A stretch of DNA of 46,202 bases from UBA5734 sp964528645 (GCA_964528645.1 CAZGSR010000023.1:1-46202); one strand, 5' to 3'. Numbered from the stretch's first letter, positions 33,001 to 41,772 are shown. The notes: generated by a model not told the origin, from the letters alone. Numbers and translations are program-made.

Positions 33001-34030
33001 TCCGGCACTGTCCAGTCAGGCAGTGGATCGATTCTGCCAGATTCTGGCGCAGGAGCTCAAGAATCCTGGCCTTACCGGGGTCCTTGCCCCCCGCGCGGGG
33101 CAGGTCAAGGTCATCCAGTTCCCGGGCCAGTCCGACCAGTTCATCCCAGTCCGGCTGATCGTGTGCCAGTTTGGCCGCAATCTGCAAAAGACCTGCATCG
33201 ATCCGCCGGAACTGGTCATGATAGGCCTGGTTGCGCGCCGGATCCTTGATCAGGGACACACCACTGGCAAGGAGCTCGCGCAATTCCGGCAAAACCTGAA
33301 CTGCCTGGCCCAACAGCACACGCACCTGTGCCACCAGCACTGCCGCATGGCGGCTGGCAGAAAAATCGCGGGCAGCCTCTGCCAGGTCCTCTTGATACTG
33401 CGCCATCTCAGACCGGTAGTCCGGCAGGCTGCGCACATACTGGTAGAGTCGGATCACCTGCTGGCGCAGAGGATCGTCACTGCGGCTGGTGCTGTAGCTG
33501 TCGACGAGATGGTAGAACGCCTCCTGCCAGGCAGGTGTTTCACCCTCTGGCACCAAATCGATGGTTTCATACCGATGGCTCAGGACATCGTCGAGGGTTT
33601 CCCTGAGCAGCAAGTCTGCAACCTGCGGATCCGAGACCGAGAAGCCCGGTTCGACCTGGAGCTGGCCCGCACCATCGACGGCGAGATGGCTGAAATTGCG
33701 GATCACCGTCAGACAAAACGCATGGATCGTCGAAATGGCGGCGCTGGACAGCAGCGTCTGCTGGCGGCCCAGATAGCGCCGCTTCTGAAGATCCGGCTGG
33801 GAAGCCCGGGCTTGCTCGAGCTTGGCAGCGATCTTTTCTTTCATCTGGCGTGCTGCGGCTTCCGTAAAGGTCATGACCAGCACAGACTGGATGTCCAGCT
33901 CTCCCCGGACAATCCGCTGCACAATCCGTTCCGTCATGACAGCCGTCTTGCCCGAACCAGCAGCGGCTGATACCAGCAAATCGGACACAGGGGCCTGGAC
34001 AACCGCTTGTTGGTCTTCAGTCAGCTGCAT
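30017..34030 (-). CDS. addA: ATP-dependent helicase/nuclease subunit A
   Basis: The 1337-residue protein is the helicase-nuclease half of AddAB, which resects double-strand breaks for RecA loading. UvrD-type motifs include Walker A AAAGSGKT (residues 22-29), DEYQDTSSIQEA (motif II), the motif VI region LRLLYVAMTRARDRLIL and the C-terminal nuclease motif ILVDYKTDR. Length is normal for Bacillota. The ATG at 34030 follows GGAGG by five bases and overlaps the end of addB by 14 bases; an ATG at 34045 is an alternative. It is coupled at both ends within the operon. Confidence 0.97.
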   Translation of the reverse strand: MQLTEDQQAVVQAPVSDLLVSAAAGSGKTAVMTERIVQRIVRGELDIQSVLVMTFTEAAARQMKEKIAAKLEQARASQPDLQKRRYLGRQQTLLSSAAISTIHAFCLTVIRNFSHLAVDGAGQLQVEPGFSVSDPQVADLLLRETLDDVLSHRYETIDLVPEGETPAWQEAFYHLVDSYSTSRSDDPLRQQVIRLYQYVRSLPDYRSEMAQYQEDLAEAARDFSASRHAAVLVAQVRVLLGQAVQVLPELRELLASGVSLIKDPARNQAYHDQFRRIDAGLLQIAAKLAHDQPDWDELVGLARELDDLDLPRAGGKDPGKARILELLRQNLAESIHCLTGQCRTDTYRQHFLFDTICLFNRTTSQIEQEIRSMLPAIGQLFDLVLELDERYRERKREQRLVDFGDFEHLALGILRQPEAAEYYRQRYQEIYIDEYQDTSSIQEAILLAIARDNVFMVGDVKQSIYRFRHARPGIFISRFDRYRQAGTGSLITLNRNFRSVPGVLGAVNEVFAQLMSPEAGEIDYSDGHGLVPHRDDPLETVPVELCLVQQGEVLEVGPSGDEGDVSIQGDGTPWNDSSAEGSADLEPLGLDAAELGLYEREARVVSQRIAQMMADQAVEPRDIVILARTRAIVRLHAAALRDRAIAVIEDTGRALFDHPDLRLLKALLMTMDNPRQDIPLAAVLKSGLLGSAFAPRELLAIRVSAQQAEANCRFFHEAVDWYSVQGPDPDLKARLNLFQKELERWRDREKFRKTGEWLEWLLETTGFFHQVAAHENGAERLREVRAFVGWVHQFETNRGRGLFDLVRHMENLEQRGLGQAPYDLAESEQNAVRVMTIHSSKGLEFPVVFVVGLSGNITPKDQQEILMVSESLGVGFDWVDPSAHLRRTTHLKLAMLAEHKAQTLAEELRLLYVAMTRARDRLILVAMLPKGSQKALLARFDKALSWPDPVLPAYLVLSGRSYLDWLLMALARHPDIDWSQLGGKAVEESVGEPDTDTEFETPPDSRLPEPTQGVWAVQFLNLKDYLAPAQGLSDPEVVQEQEAVCDASPADVGDLAQAVRSFLAAKPVPEADIQKAIHRISLDYPFSSAATSPVKLSVSELKRREQDESLFGEEQTIELPRQNRALGINLDLHDLSVLTEISQVPVQGARLGTALHLFLRYLDLPRARSEASHTELERQLRHLEQDQVVSADETAALAGWLDAIQAFVRSDLAGRMVAAEQDRHQLYREMPFTLAVPAHSIWPDETAFAPDDRALVQGIIDCWFQENGQAILVDYKTDRISGQPDQIRQLLCERYGRQLEYYAQAITAGTGLCVAERLIVHVPSRQIFACPAQEKKP

Positions 34031-37000
34031 GTCCACCTCCAGCATCGTCGGGGTACTGCCTGGTCAGGCGAGCCATGAAATCCTCTTTGCTGCTCAGTCT
34101 GGCCTGATCATTTGTCCTGGCGCGTCCCAGCGGTGCAAAGCGCTGGCAAGGATCCCTTTTCTGGTCAAAGCCGCAGACACTCTGGAAAGCACACCAGACA
34201 CAGGGCAGGTCTGTTTTGGGGAGCTGGCTCGGCCGGGCTGAAAATTCACCCCGGACCATGCCGGATGCCCAGTGCCGGATCTTTTCCTGCACATGGGCCT
34301 GGAGACGGATGAGGTGGTCTACCGGCAGATCCAGGCCTTGCAGCGCGAAACGCCGGTCCAGTTCACGGATGACGTCACCAGGGTCCAGCTGTTCTTCAGG
34401 TACCAGGCGCAGAATCGGCTGGTCGAACCGGAAGTAGCAGGCATCAGCTGCCAGCTGCTCCGGATGGCTCTGCTGGAAAGCAGCCAGATAAGCAGGCAAT
34501 TGCAGGTGCAGGCCGTGATACAGGGCATCATACTCGATCTTCTGGTTGCCAGATTTGTAGTCGATGATGCGAAACTGGCGCTGCCCATCGCTCTCCTGCC
34601 AGTCGACGCGGTCGACTTTGCCGTTGAGTTGGATGGAACGGCTATTTGGGAGATCCAGGCTGAGTGCATTACCGCGGCCAGGTTCGAACACCCACTCAAA
34701 CAAAGCTGGAGTGAAACGTTCACTGAGCATCTGGCGCAACAGGGCAGCAAGCGACGTACGAGCGACACCCTCAAGGCGCCGCCCCACCGAAGCCCGAAGC
34801 CCAGGCGCAAAAAACAAGTCCACGCGTTTGTCACCGCGCAGCTCCGCCATGATCTGGCGCAGAGTGCCCTCCAGTCCGCCCGCAAGCCACGCCTCGATCC
34901 GTTCTTTCCTGGACATCTCATCGGGCAGGCTTTTCAGCTCTTGTTGCAGCACCTTCAGGCTTCTTTCCGCCAGGGTATGCAGGAAGATCCCACTGTCGGT
35001 CACCTGTGGTTCGTAGATATCCCGTTCACGCAGCATCATTCCATGCGCCGCCAGATGGGAAAAGGGACAGGCGGCGTATTTTTCCAGCTGGGAGACACTC
35101 AGTTGCAAGGTGGGCCCAAAGCGTGCCTCAACCAGCTGTGGTTCGATCTGGAGCTGGCGCGCATCCGGCTGACCCAGGCGAGCCAATGCCAGATCCAGGG
35201 GGTATCCCAATCGATGCAAAGCCAGAACCAGAGGCTGAAAGGGCGCCAGGGTTCGGGGCCATGTAGCCAGCGACTGGTGCATCAGCAGGATCAGGGCATT
35301 TTGCGCCATCTCGGGTGAAGACAATCGGACATCCGCTGCGTCCATCTGGTCAGACAGCAGAAGCGGGGGCAGACCGCTCCACTCGCTCAGGCGCTGGATA
35401 TAAGGCGAAGGATCCTGGGCCGGGGCTACGATGACCAGGTGGTCCGTTGGCAAGGTCAACAGACTAAATATCAGGGCTGCATCGGCAAAAACCTGGTCGC
35501 GGGCATTGCTGGGCAGGACTTGTCCCAGCAGATTGGACAGATTTTGCCGGTCGCTGTCCTTGAGCAGGCCTTCCGGGGGAGTCGCCGGGGGGAAAAGACT
35601 GGCACGGACATTGTACAGAAACAAGATCCGGCCACTGCGCTGGCGTGCATGGGCCAGATTGCCAATCGCAACCTGGTCGAGCGCCGTCGGCAGGACGCCA
35701 CTGTCGGCATTGTCCAGTCCCGCTGCAATCAGGTCCCGAAACGTTTTCAGGTCCATGGGTGCCTGGCCGGCAAACCGGACCAGCTGGGCCAGGACATCGA
35801 CCAGGGCATTCCAGGATTTGGCAATGGCCAGGGCACCTTCGCTGTCATTTTCCTGGTGCAGGCGCAAGACCAGCCGGGATGTGCGTTGTTTCAGGTCTGT
35901 CGCCTCGAGATAGCCTGTCAGTGCCGATACCCGTTCCAGACCTGACTGGGCCATTCGCATCTGGTCTGCCAAGTCCCGGACCGGCTGCAGGATCGTCTGG
36001 CGGAAAACACCCACGACCGGAGGTTCTTCGGTCTGGGGCTCGAGCAATCGTTCGAGGTGAAACAGGCCCCGGGCCAGGACATGGTTTTCGAATTCATCCA
36101 CTTGCCTCTGGTCTTCAATCAATAGCCCGGCCCGCAGCGCGCGCATGACCGGGAGACGGCCAAATCCCTGGCTGGACAGGTCGAGCACAGCCAGGAGGGT
36201 GCGCATCAGGGCCGTTCCGGCCAGCGACCGGACCTGATCCAGGAACAAAGGGATTTTGCAGGCAGAAAACGCAGCCTTGAGGCGTGGCAAGTCCTGTATG
36301 GGATCACAGACTGCAACGACCAGGTCACGGTAGCGGTAACCTTCTTCCCTGACCAGCCGGCGGATTTCTCCAGCCAGCCAGGTCGCCTGGTCATCAGGCT
36401 GTGGGGCAAGGACCACTCTGAGAAATGCTTTCCCCGTCAAATCGGGTGCTGCGTAGGGAGCGACCGATTCTTCTGATTGCCCTGTCTGGCTGGCCAGAGG
36501 ATTCGAGCTGGCGGAACCGTCTGGTGCTTTCCAATCAGCAGGCGCCCCCAGGTAATGGGCCAGGCTGGCAACATCAGGTGACCAATCCGGTTCGATCCGG
36601 ACCGCGCGTCCGGTCCGGTAGCGCTGCTGCAGCTGATACGCGGTGCGCCGTCCGGGCAGGAACAGATCCGGACCCTGCTCTACCGCCCACTCGTCGGCAG
36701 GCATACAATCACTGAGCACCGTGACAGTGACCTGTTCGCAAAGCCGGACCAGCTGATCGAGGACAGCCATTTCCTGCGGTGTGAAATTTCTCAGTTCACC
36801 AAATCCGGCGACCCAGACCGACGTACGGCTCAGCCAGCCCAGCCGGACCCTGGCTGGTCCCTGTGCCTGGGAGAGCAGCGCTTCGAGACGGTCCAGCTCG
36901 GTTTCCGGATCATGGAATCCCATATCCTGGACAGCCTGGCCATAGCGGTCCAAAAGCAGGGCCAGATCACTGACTTTCCCCTGCAGGGACGTGTCCCCGA

Positions 37001-37436
37001 TCTGTTCAACCAGGGCAGAGAGCGCATCGGCGTCAATCTGGTATCGGCGCAGATCGCCCAGGACTGCCATGATCTGGCGGATAAAGCCCGGTTTGTCAGC
37101 CAGCCGGGCATAGGAACGCAGTTCGCTGCGGGATTCGGTCAGCAAACGGTACAGGAGCATGGCCTGGCCGGTCTTGTCCAGCAACGGCCCAGCCATCTGG
37201 CCAGCCTCACCCTTCAAGCGGGCTGACAGGCGGCGGAAACTCAAAACCTCCGCCATGAGCAAACTGGTGGATCCAGACTGTTGAAGGTAGGCTTGCTCGA
37301 AATCCAGCTTGGCCTGCTCAGGCACCAGGATGATCGCCCGTTTATCCGGCCATTGCCCCGTAAAGTCGAACACCTCGCGCAGACACTGAGTCCTCAGCGC
37401 ACTCGACTGGATGCCGTAGAGGAGGCGTACGGTCAT
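34017..37436 (-). CDS. addB: ATP-dependent nuclease subunit B
   Basis: The 1139-residue partner of AddA has the AddB N-terminus (MTVRLLYGIQSSALRTQCLR). The nuclease motif is RIIDYKSGNQ near residue 960. Iron-sulfur cluster cysteines are present: one in LEKYAACPFSHLA and three in the pattern C-x2-C-x5-C (PCVWCAFQSVCGFD) near the C-terminus. In known AddB proteins these four cysteines hold a 4Fe-4S cluster required for stability. The usual Walker A lysine motif is not evident at the N-terminus. Its ATG at 37436 overlaps the thioesterase stop (ATGA) without a strong site of its own. Confidence 0.95.
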   Translation of the reverse strand: MTVRLLYGIQSSALRTQCLREVFDFTGQWPDKRAIILVPEQAKLDFEQAYLQQSGSTSLLMAEVLSFRRLSARLKGEAGQMAGPLLDKTGQAMLLYRLLTESRSELRSYARLADKPGFIRQIMAVLGDLRRYQIDADALSALVEQIGDTSLQGKVSDLALLLDRYGQAVQDMGFHDPETELDRLEALLSQAQGPARVRLGWLSRTSVWVAGFGELRNFTPQEMAVLDQLVRLCEQVTVTVLSDCMPADEWAVEQGPDLFLPGRRTAYQLQQRYRTGRAVRIEPDWSPDVASLAHYLGAPADWKAPDGSASSNPLASQTGQSEESVAPYAAPDLTGKAFLRVVLAPQPDDQATWLAGEIRRLVREEGYRYRDLVVAVCDPIQDLPRLKAAFSACKIPLFLDQVRSLAGTALMRTLLAVLDLSSQGFGRLPVMRALRAGLLIEDQRQVDEFENHVLARGLFHLERLLEPQTEEPPVVGVFRQTILQPVRDLADQMRMAQSGLERVSALTGYLEATDLKQRTSRLVLRLHQENDSEGALAIAKSWNALVDVLAQLVRFAGQAPMDLKTFRDLIAAGLDNADSGVLPTALDQVAIGNLAHARQRSGRILFLYNVRASLFPPATPPEGLLKDSDRQNLSNLLGQVLPSNARDQVFADAALIFSLLTLPTDHLVIVAPAQDPSPYIQRLSEWSGLPPLLLSDQMDAADVRLSSPEMAQNALILLMHQSLATWPRTLAPFQPLVLALHRLGYPLDLALARLGQPDARQLQIEPQLVEARFGPTLQLSVSQLEKYAACPFSHLAAHGMMLRERDIYEPQVTDSGIFLHTLAERSLKVLQQELKSLPDEMSRKERIEAWLAGGLEGTLRQIMAELRGDKRVDLFFAPGLRASVGRRLEGVARTSLAALLRQMLSERFTPALFEWVFEPGRGNALSLDLPNSRSIQLNGKVDRVDWQESDGQRQFRIIDYKSGNQKIEYDALYHGLHLQLPAYLAAFQQSHPEQLAADACYFRFDQPILRLVPEEQLDPGDVIRELDRRFALQGLDLPVDHLIRLQAHVQEKIRHWASGMVRGEFSARPSQLPKTDLPCVWCAFQSVCGFDQKRDPCQRFAPLGRARTNDQARLSSKEDFMARLTRQYPDDAGGGHAAD

Positions 37437-37891
37437 GAATCAGGCTGAATCTGGCTGTCGCGCTGCAAACAGTCGCTGAGCACCTGGTGCACATGCGGCA
37501 GGCTGCGCTTCGGCGCCACCGGGCGGCCATCGTGCAGGAAAGCATGATGGGACTCGCCACGGCATAGCAACTGGCTATCCCGCATAACCTGGTAGGCAAT
37601 GGTCAGGCGGACCCCGTTGTAGGCCGCAACCCAGGCCCGGACCGCGATCGTATCATCGTAGCGGGCACTTTGCAGGTAGTCACACTGGATGCCAATCACA
37701 GGACTCATGGTTCCACTCTGTTCCAGTTCGCGGTAGGGCAATCCGACCGCCCTCAGGTAGTCGGTCCGGGCCACCTCAAACCAGCGGATGTAATTGGAGT
37801 GGTGGACAATACCCATGGCATCCGTCTCATAGTAGCGGACCTTGAGTGTTACGGTGTGACCGGGCAACCGGGAGTCAACATGTTTTTCCAT
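37433..37891 (-). CDS. Acyl-CoA thioesterase of the 4HBT (hot-dog) family
   Basis: The 152-residue protein has the YbgC/FadM-type motif VRYYETDAMGIVHHSNYIRWFEVARTD (here cited only as a region, residues about 20-46), with the catalytic Asp in TDAMG, then YRELEQSG and the strand pattern CDYLQSARYDD. It should hydrolyse acyl- or hydroxybenzoyl-CoA-like thioesters; the exact substrate is unknown. The ATG at 37891 has AGAGG seven bases upstream; an in-frame start at 37954 sits on the promoter. It leads the addBA operon, whose promoter is at 37926-37954. Confidence 0.88.
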   Translation of the reverse strand: MEKHVDSRLPGHTVTLKVRYYETDAMGIVHHSNYIRWFEVARTDYLRAVGLPYRELEQSGTMSPVIGIQCDYLQSARYDDTIAVRAWVAAYNGVRLTIAYQVMRDSQLLCRGESHHAFLHDGRPVAPKRSLPHVHQVLSDCLQRDSQIQPDS

Positions 37892-37925
37892 CGCTGTGCC
37901 TCTTTTGTGTGACTGGAATTCTACA

Positions 37926-37954
37926 ATTTTACCAATATCTGTGGTATCCTGCAA
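37926..37954 (-). promoter_or_regulatory. Promoter of the thioesterase-addB-addA-methyltransferase operon
   Basis: On the minus strand TTGCAG (37954-37949) and TAAAAT (37931-37926) are 17 bases apart. The predicted start is about 28 bases before the thioesterase ATG. No other minus-strand promoter is evident before addB. Confidence 0.65.
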
Positions 37955-37999
37955 ACGAAGGAGCCTTGATAACAGGGCCTTTTACCGGAGGTTTACACG

Positions 38000-38770
38000 T
38001 TGAACACAAACCATTCGCCATCAGACAAACAGACTGGAATGCCTGCCCATCCTGCACCTGCAGCAGTGATTCCCGAGTCTGAGGAGAGCCGTTATCCGAT
38101 CCGCCGTGGTGTGATCGGCAACCTCGGCTTTTACGGCGGCCTTTTCGTCACCCGCCTGATCGTCCGTTTGCGGGCCAGAGGCACCGAGAACATCCCCACC
38201 CAGATCCCGTACGTTATCGCAGCCAACCACCAGACCTACGTCGACGGGATGCTGATCAGCGCTTTTCTGCCTAAGGCCCACTTTAAAAAGCTGGCCAGCC
38301 TGACTGCCAAGGACCTTGAAGACCAGCACGGCCTCTTCGGCAAGCTGATTGTCCGGGTCGGCCGCGGCATTGCCGTCGATCGCTTTGGCAACCCCATCCG
38401 CGGCCTGATTATTGCCAAGAAAAAGGTCGAGGAGGGCAATATCCTGCTCGTTCATCCGGAAGGCACCCGTTCGCCTACCGGCGAGCTCGGTGAAATGAAA
38501 GACGGCGCCGCCTACATCGCGATCAAAAGCAAAGTCCCCCTGCTGCCGGTCTTCATCGAGGGTGGCTATGAGGTTTTCAGCCGCCACATGAAATGGCCCA
38601 ACCCGATCGACCGCAAAACCGGCAAGCGCCGGGAAGTGACCGTCGTCTTTGGCAAACCGCTCGATCCCAGGGAATTCAAAAATGCCAAGGAAATGACTCA
38701 GGCACTGGTTTTATGGATGGAGACCCAGGCACTGGCCTACCGCCGCATGCGCGGGCTGGCAACGACCTGA
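38000..38770 (+). CDS. plsC: 1-acyl-sn-glycerol-3-phosphate acyltransferase (PlsC family)
   Basis: The 256-residue protein has the acyltransferase motif H-x4-D as NHQTYVD (His77, Asp82) and the glycerol-phosphate site EGTR (154-157) in LLVHPEGTRS. It should transfer an acyl chain to lysophosphatidic acid at the membrane. About 35 Pro/Ser/Glu-rich residues precede the conserved part. The start is TTG at 38000, supported by GGAGG eight bases upstream; an internal ATG near 38039 lacks a site. It is divergent from the addBA operon and converges on a lipid-kinase gene, so the region clusters phospholipid functions. Confidence 0.9.
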   Translation: MNTNHSPSDKQTGMPAHPAPAAVIPESEESRYPIRRGVIGNLGFYGGLFVTRLIVRLRARGTENIPTQIPYVIAANHQTYVDGMLISAFLPKAHFKKLASLTAKDLEDQHGLFGKLIVRVGRGIAVDRFGNPIRGLIIAKKKVEEGNILLVHPEGTRSPTGELGEMKDGAAYIAIKSKVPLLPVFIEGGYEVFSRHMKWPNPIDRKTGKRREVTVVFGKPLDPREFKNAKEMTQALVLWMETQALAYRRMRGLATT

Positions 38771-38786
38771 GCCATAGAACCAGAGA

Positions 38787-39698
38787 CTAGAAAAAGGCAA
38801 ACCGGATCGCGGCAGGTAGCACGTTGAAGGTGATGTCCGTTGCTTCAAACAGCTCTCCATCGACATTGCCCAGCAGGACCTGGCCGGGTCTGGCCCAGAG
38901 CTGTCCCGACCGGATTTTTTGGCTATGAACCGCAGGGTCGCCCAAGTGGCGGCCCTGTTTGTATTTCGGGATCAGGCCCAGTACGCGTGGCAAGGACAGA
39001 GGATCCACCTGGACCCATTCGATCATGCCGTCCTCTACACTGGCCCTGGGGGCTGGATTGAATCCACCGCCATAGAAGCGGCCGTTGCACAGAGCGGCCA
39101 GGATGTAGCGGACATCCTGTCGCGGACCACCGTCCAGGGCACAACCGAAAGAAAAAGTCCGGTGCCCCAGGAGGCCAATGACAATGGCGAGCGGGTAGCT
39201 CAGCCGCCCTAGCCAGCGCAGTCTGCGGTTGATGGCCATCATCAGGCTCTGGACCCGGGTATCAAAGCCGAAAGACGTGATATTGAGGCACATCCGGCCA
39301 TTAACCTCCAGAAGGTCGATCGGTCGGATCTCTGGCTGGGCCATCCGGCCAAGCAACTGATCGAGATCGAGACTGGAGAGAAAGGCACGGGCAAAATCAT
39401 TCCCGGTACCGAGGGGCAAAATGGCCAGGGCAGCATCTGTACCCAGCAGGGCCTGGGCGATTTCATGGGCGGTCCCATCACCACCACAGGCTACTACGAC
39501 GGCCTGTATACCGTGGCGTAGGCCAAACGCTACAGCCAGTTCGGCGCCGTGGCCGGCCCGTTCCGTCCTGCGGATCTCGCAGGTGTGCGGGCTGCCGGCA
39601 TAGGAAACGGCAGCTGCCAGTTTTTCTTCCAGGCCTGCACGCTTTGGTTGGCCTGCAGCCGGATTGATCAGAAACAGGAAGTGATAACCGGACACCAC
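38787..39698 (-). CDS. Diacylglycerol kinase-family lipid kinase
   Basis: The protein of about 303 residues opens with FLFLINPAAGQPKR and has the nucleotide-binding GGDGT (residues 72-76) and the LPLGTGNDFARAF loop of the DAGK/sphingosine kinase-like fold. LLGNVDGELFEA near the end completes the pattern. It probably phosphorylates diacylglycerol or a related lipid (YegS/DgkB/BmrU group). The start is uncertain: GTG at 39698 follows the acyl carrier protein stop by four bases, while an ATG at 39746 would overlap that gene by 44 bases. Neither has a clear site. It is co-transcribed with the carrier protein and a MarR regulator. Confidence 0.88.
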   Translation of the reverse strand: MVSGYHFLFLINPAAGQPKRAGLEEKLAAAVSYAGSPHTCEIRRTERAGHGAELAVAFGLRHGIQAVVVACGGDGTAHEIAQALLGTDAALAILPLGTGNDFARAFLSSLDLDQLLGRMAQPEIRPIDLLEVNGRMCLNITSFGFDTRVQSLMMAINRRLRWLGRLSYPLAIVIGLLGHRTFSFGCALDGGPRQDVRYILAALCNGRFYGGGFNPAPRASVEDGMIEWVQVDPLSLPRVLGLIPKYKQGRHLGDPAVHSQKIRSGQLWARPGQVLLGNVDGELFEATDITFNVLPAAIRFAFF

Positions 39699-39702
39699 AT
39701 CG

Positions 39703-39960
39703 TCACTCGGCCGAACTGGCTGCCAGAATATAGTGGACAGCGTCATTTACGGTGCGGATCTTGTCCAGGTCGGAGTCGGATATTTTGAGATCAAATGCTT
39801 CCTCGAGGTCGATGACAATTTCATACATGGCCAGGGAGTCCAGGTTGAGGTCGCGGATCAATTCTGTTTCACCGGCTATCTGGTCCATGGGGACCCCGGC
39901 GATGGTCGCGACCGTTTCAGCAACTTGAGAAAAAACCAGTTCCGGGTGAGTGGCAGTCAT
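39703..39960 (-). CDS. acpP: Acyl carrier protein
   Basis: The 85-residue protein has the phosphopantetheine attachment motif DSL at residues 41-43 (Ser42) in LIRDLNLDSLAMYEIVIDLE, and the usual four-helix length. Its Asp-Ser-Leu-Ala-Met-Tyr differs from the common DSLDTVE of housekeeping AcpP, so it may be a second, specialised carrier. The ATG at 39960 overlaps the MarR gene stop (ATGA). It sits between a MarR-type regulator and a lipid kinase, with no fab genes nearby. Confidence 0.88.
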   Translation of the reverse strand: MTATHPELVFSQVAETVATIAGVPMDQIAGETELIRDLNLDSLAMYEIVIDLEEAFDLKISDSDLDKIRTVNDAVHYILAASSAE

Positions 39961-40436
39961 GGCTCATCCTCCGTACCATCTGATAGGACGTAGCGTTTGT
40001 ACTGTTCCTTGACGATTAGATCGATCTGGCGCAATGTTGTGAGCAGAATCTCGCGCCCATCCGGATCCAGCGGGCCAACGAGGCGGTCTACCAGCAATTT
40101 GTGGAACTTGTTGTGCATGCGGAAGGCCAGCTTGCCCTTGCGGGTCAGACCGACCCGGACGACGCGCCGGTCATTGGGATCACGGTGCCGTTCCACATAG
40201 CCCTTGCGGACCAGGCGGTCAATCGCCACCGTCAAGGTGCCGGTTGTCACACCCAGTGTCGCTGCTGTCTCGCTCATGGTGCGCCGGTCATAGGGTCCGA
40301 TGCTTTCCAGGGCATGCATTTCGGCCACGGAAATATCGCTGAAATTACCCCGGCGCAGGGCTTTTTCTTCTGTAACCAGGATCTTGTCAAAAATATCCAG
40401 CAGCAGGTCATTGATTGTCTGGTCAAATTCGTTCAT
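39957..40436 (-). CDS. MarR-family transcriptional regulator (FabT-like position)
   Basis: The 159-residue winged-helix protein has the recognition region MSETAATLGVTTGTLTVAIDRLVRKGYVERHRDPNDRRVVRVGLT (about residues 53-97; described, not quoted as a motif) and dimerisation helices at both ends. Coupling to an acyl carrier protein gene recalls FabT, the MarR-type regulator of fatty acid synthesis in Bacillota that senses acyl-ACP. That link is inference from context. The ATG at 40436 is chosen over the adjacent GTG at 40439; the nearest GGAGG is too far away, so the start is only moderately supported. Confidence 0.82.
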   Translation of the reverse strand: MNEFDQTINDLLLDIFDKILVTEEKALRRGNFSDISVAEMHALESIGPYDRRTMSETAATLGVTTGTLTVAIDRLVRKGYVERHRDPNDRRVVRVGLTRKGKLAFRMHNKFHKLLVDRLVGPLDPDGREILLTTLRQIDLIVKEQYKRYVLSDGTEDEP

Positions 40437-40485
40437 CACATGTTGGCCTGACGCCTGGCACCTCCTGCTTCATTAGGTTTCCATT

Positions 40486-41757
40486 TTACCGCTTGTTGAT
40501 TTCCCGCTGCAAGGGGTGGAACAGCGCTGGACGGACCCGGGCCTTAACCTGGATGCCGGCTTCGGTGTATTCAATCGATTCGATCTTGCCCTGCTGCTCG
40601 ATCCGGCTGATCCAGCCCGTCTTGTCGTAGGGCAAGACCAGGTCCACCGGGATGAACTGCTCTGCTGCCAGCCGGGCGATCGCTGTGATAAGGTCCGGAA
40701 GACCTTCACCTGTCCGGGCGCTGACCATCTGGGGCTCTTCCTTGCCTGTGAGTCCATGCAGGCCCGACCGTTCAAAGGGGCCGAGCAGATCGACCTTGTT
40801 CAGGACGGTCAGGCGCGGCTTGCCCCCAGCACCCAGCTCGTTCAGAAGCAGGTCTACCACGTCGCGCTGGATCTCTGCCTGCGGATCCGAAGCATCCAGG
40901 ACATGAATGATCGCATCGGCCTGAGTCACTTCTTCCAGTGTCGAACGAAAAGCATCCACCAGCTGATGCGGGAGTTTGCGGATGAATCCGACCGTATCGA
41001 TCAGGATGACCGGTTGCTGGTCCGGCAACACCAAACGCCGGGCCGCAGGATCCAAGGTGGCGAAAACCTGGTCCAGAGTGAGCAGGTCGGACTGGCACAG
41101 GGCATTGATCAAGGTCGACTTGCCGGCATTGGTATAGCCGACTACTGCCAGGGTCAGGATGTCCTGGCTCTGACGCTGCTTGCGGGTCTGGTCGCGCCGG
41201 GTGGCGACCTCAGCCAGTGCCCGTTTCAGAGTGCTGATGCGCCGGTTGATGTGGCGGCGGTCTGATTCGAGCTGGGATTCACCAGGGCCGCGCGTCCCAA
41301 TGCCACCTCCGAGGCGCGACAGAGCCTGGCCCAGGCCGATCAGGCGGCTGAGGCGATATTGCTGCTGGGCGAGTTCGACCTGGAGCTGGCCTTCCCTGGA
41401 TTTAGCGCGCTGGGCAAAAATATCCAGGATCAAAAAAGTCCGGTCGACCACTTTCAGTCCAGTCAAATTCTCAATATTTCGGATCTGGGATCCGGACAGC
41501 TCATCATCGCAGATCAGCGTCGTCGCCCCCAATGCATCAGCTGAGCGGGTGATTTCCTCCAGCTTGCCTTTACCCAGGAACGTTGCCGGATCTGGCGCCT
41601 GGCGATGCTGCAAAGCCCGGCCTACAACCATCGCCCCGGCAGCTTCGGCCAGTTCCGCCAGCTCATCGAGAGACCGATCGGCAAAATCCAGCGCCGCCTC
41701 CCCTGATTCAGCTGTAAGTCCGGCGATGATCGCCTTCTCCCGGTCTGCCTCTGACAT
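40486..41757 (-). CDS. hflX: GTPase HflX
   Basis: The 423-residue ribosome-associated GTPase rescues or splits stalled 70S ribosomes. The N-terminal HflX domain ends at the glycine-rich GGIGTRGPGE (residues 151-160). G1 is GYTNAGKS (207-214), G3 DTVGF and G4 NKVD; the C-terminal region is normal. The ATG at 41757 has AAGGAGGGG close upstream; an in-frame start at 41829 covers the promoter and is rejected. A small inverted repeat (41773-41787) lies in its leader. Confidence 0.95.
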   Translation of the reverse strand: MSEADREKAIIAGLTAESGEAALDFADRSLDELAELAEAAGAMVVGRALQHRQAPDPATFLGKGKLEEITRSADALGATTLICDDELSGSQIRNIENLTGLKVVDRTFLILDIFAQRAKSREGQLQVELAQQQYRLSRLIGLGQALSRLGGGIGTRGPGESQLESDRRHINRRISTLKRALAEVATRRDQTRKQRQSQDILTLAVVGYTNAGKSTLINALCQSDLLTLDQVFATLDPAARRLVLPDQQPVILIDTVGFIRKLPHQLVDAFRSTLEEVTQADAIIHVLDASDPQAEIQRDVVDLLLNELGAGGKPRLTVLNKVDLLGPFERSGLHGLTGKEEPQMVSARTGEGLPDLITAIARLAAEQFIPVDLVLPYDKTGWISRIEQQGKIESIEYTEAGIQVKARVRPALFHPLQREINKR

Positions 41758-41772
41758 GCTGTCCCCTCCTTT

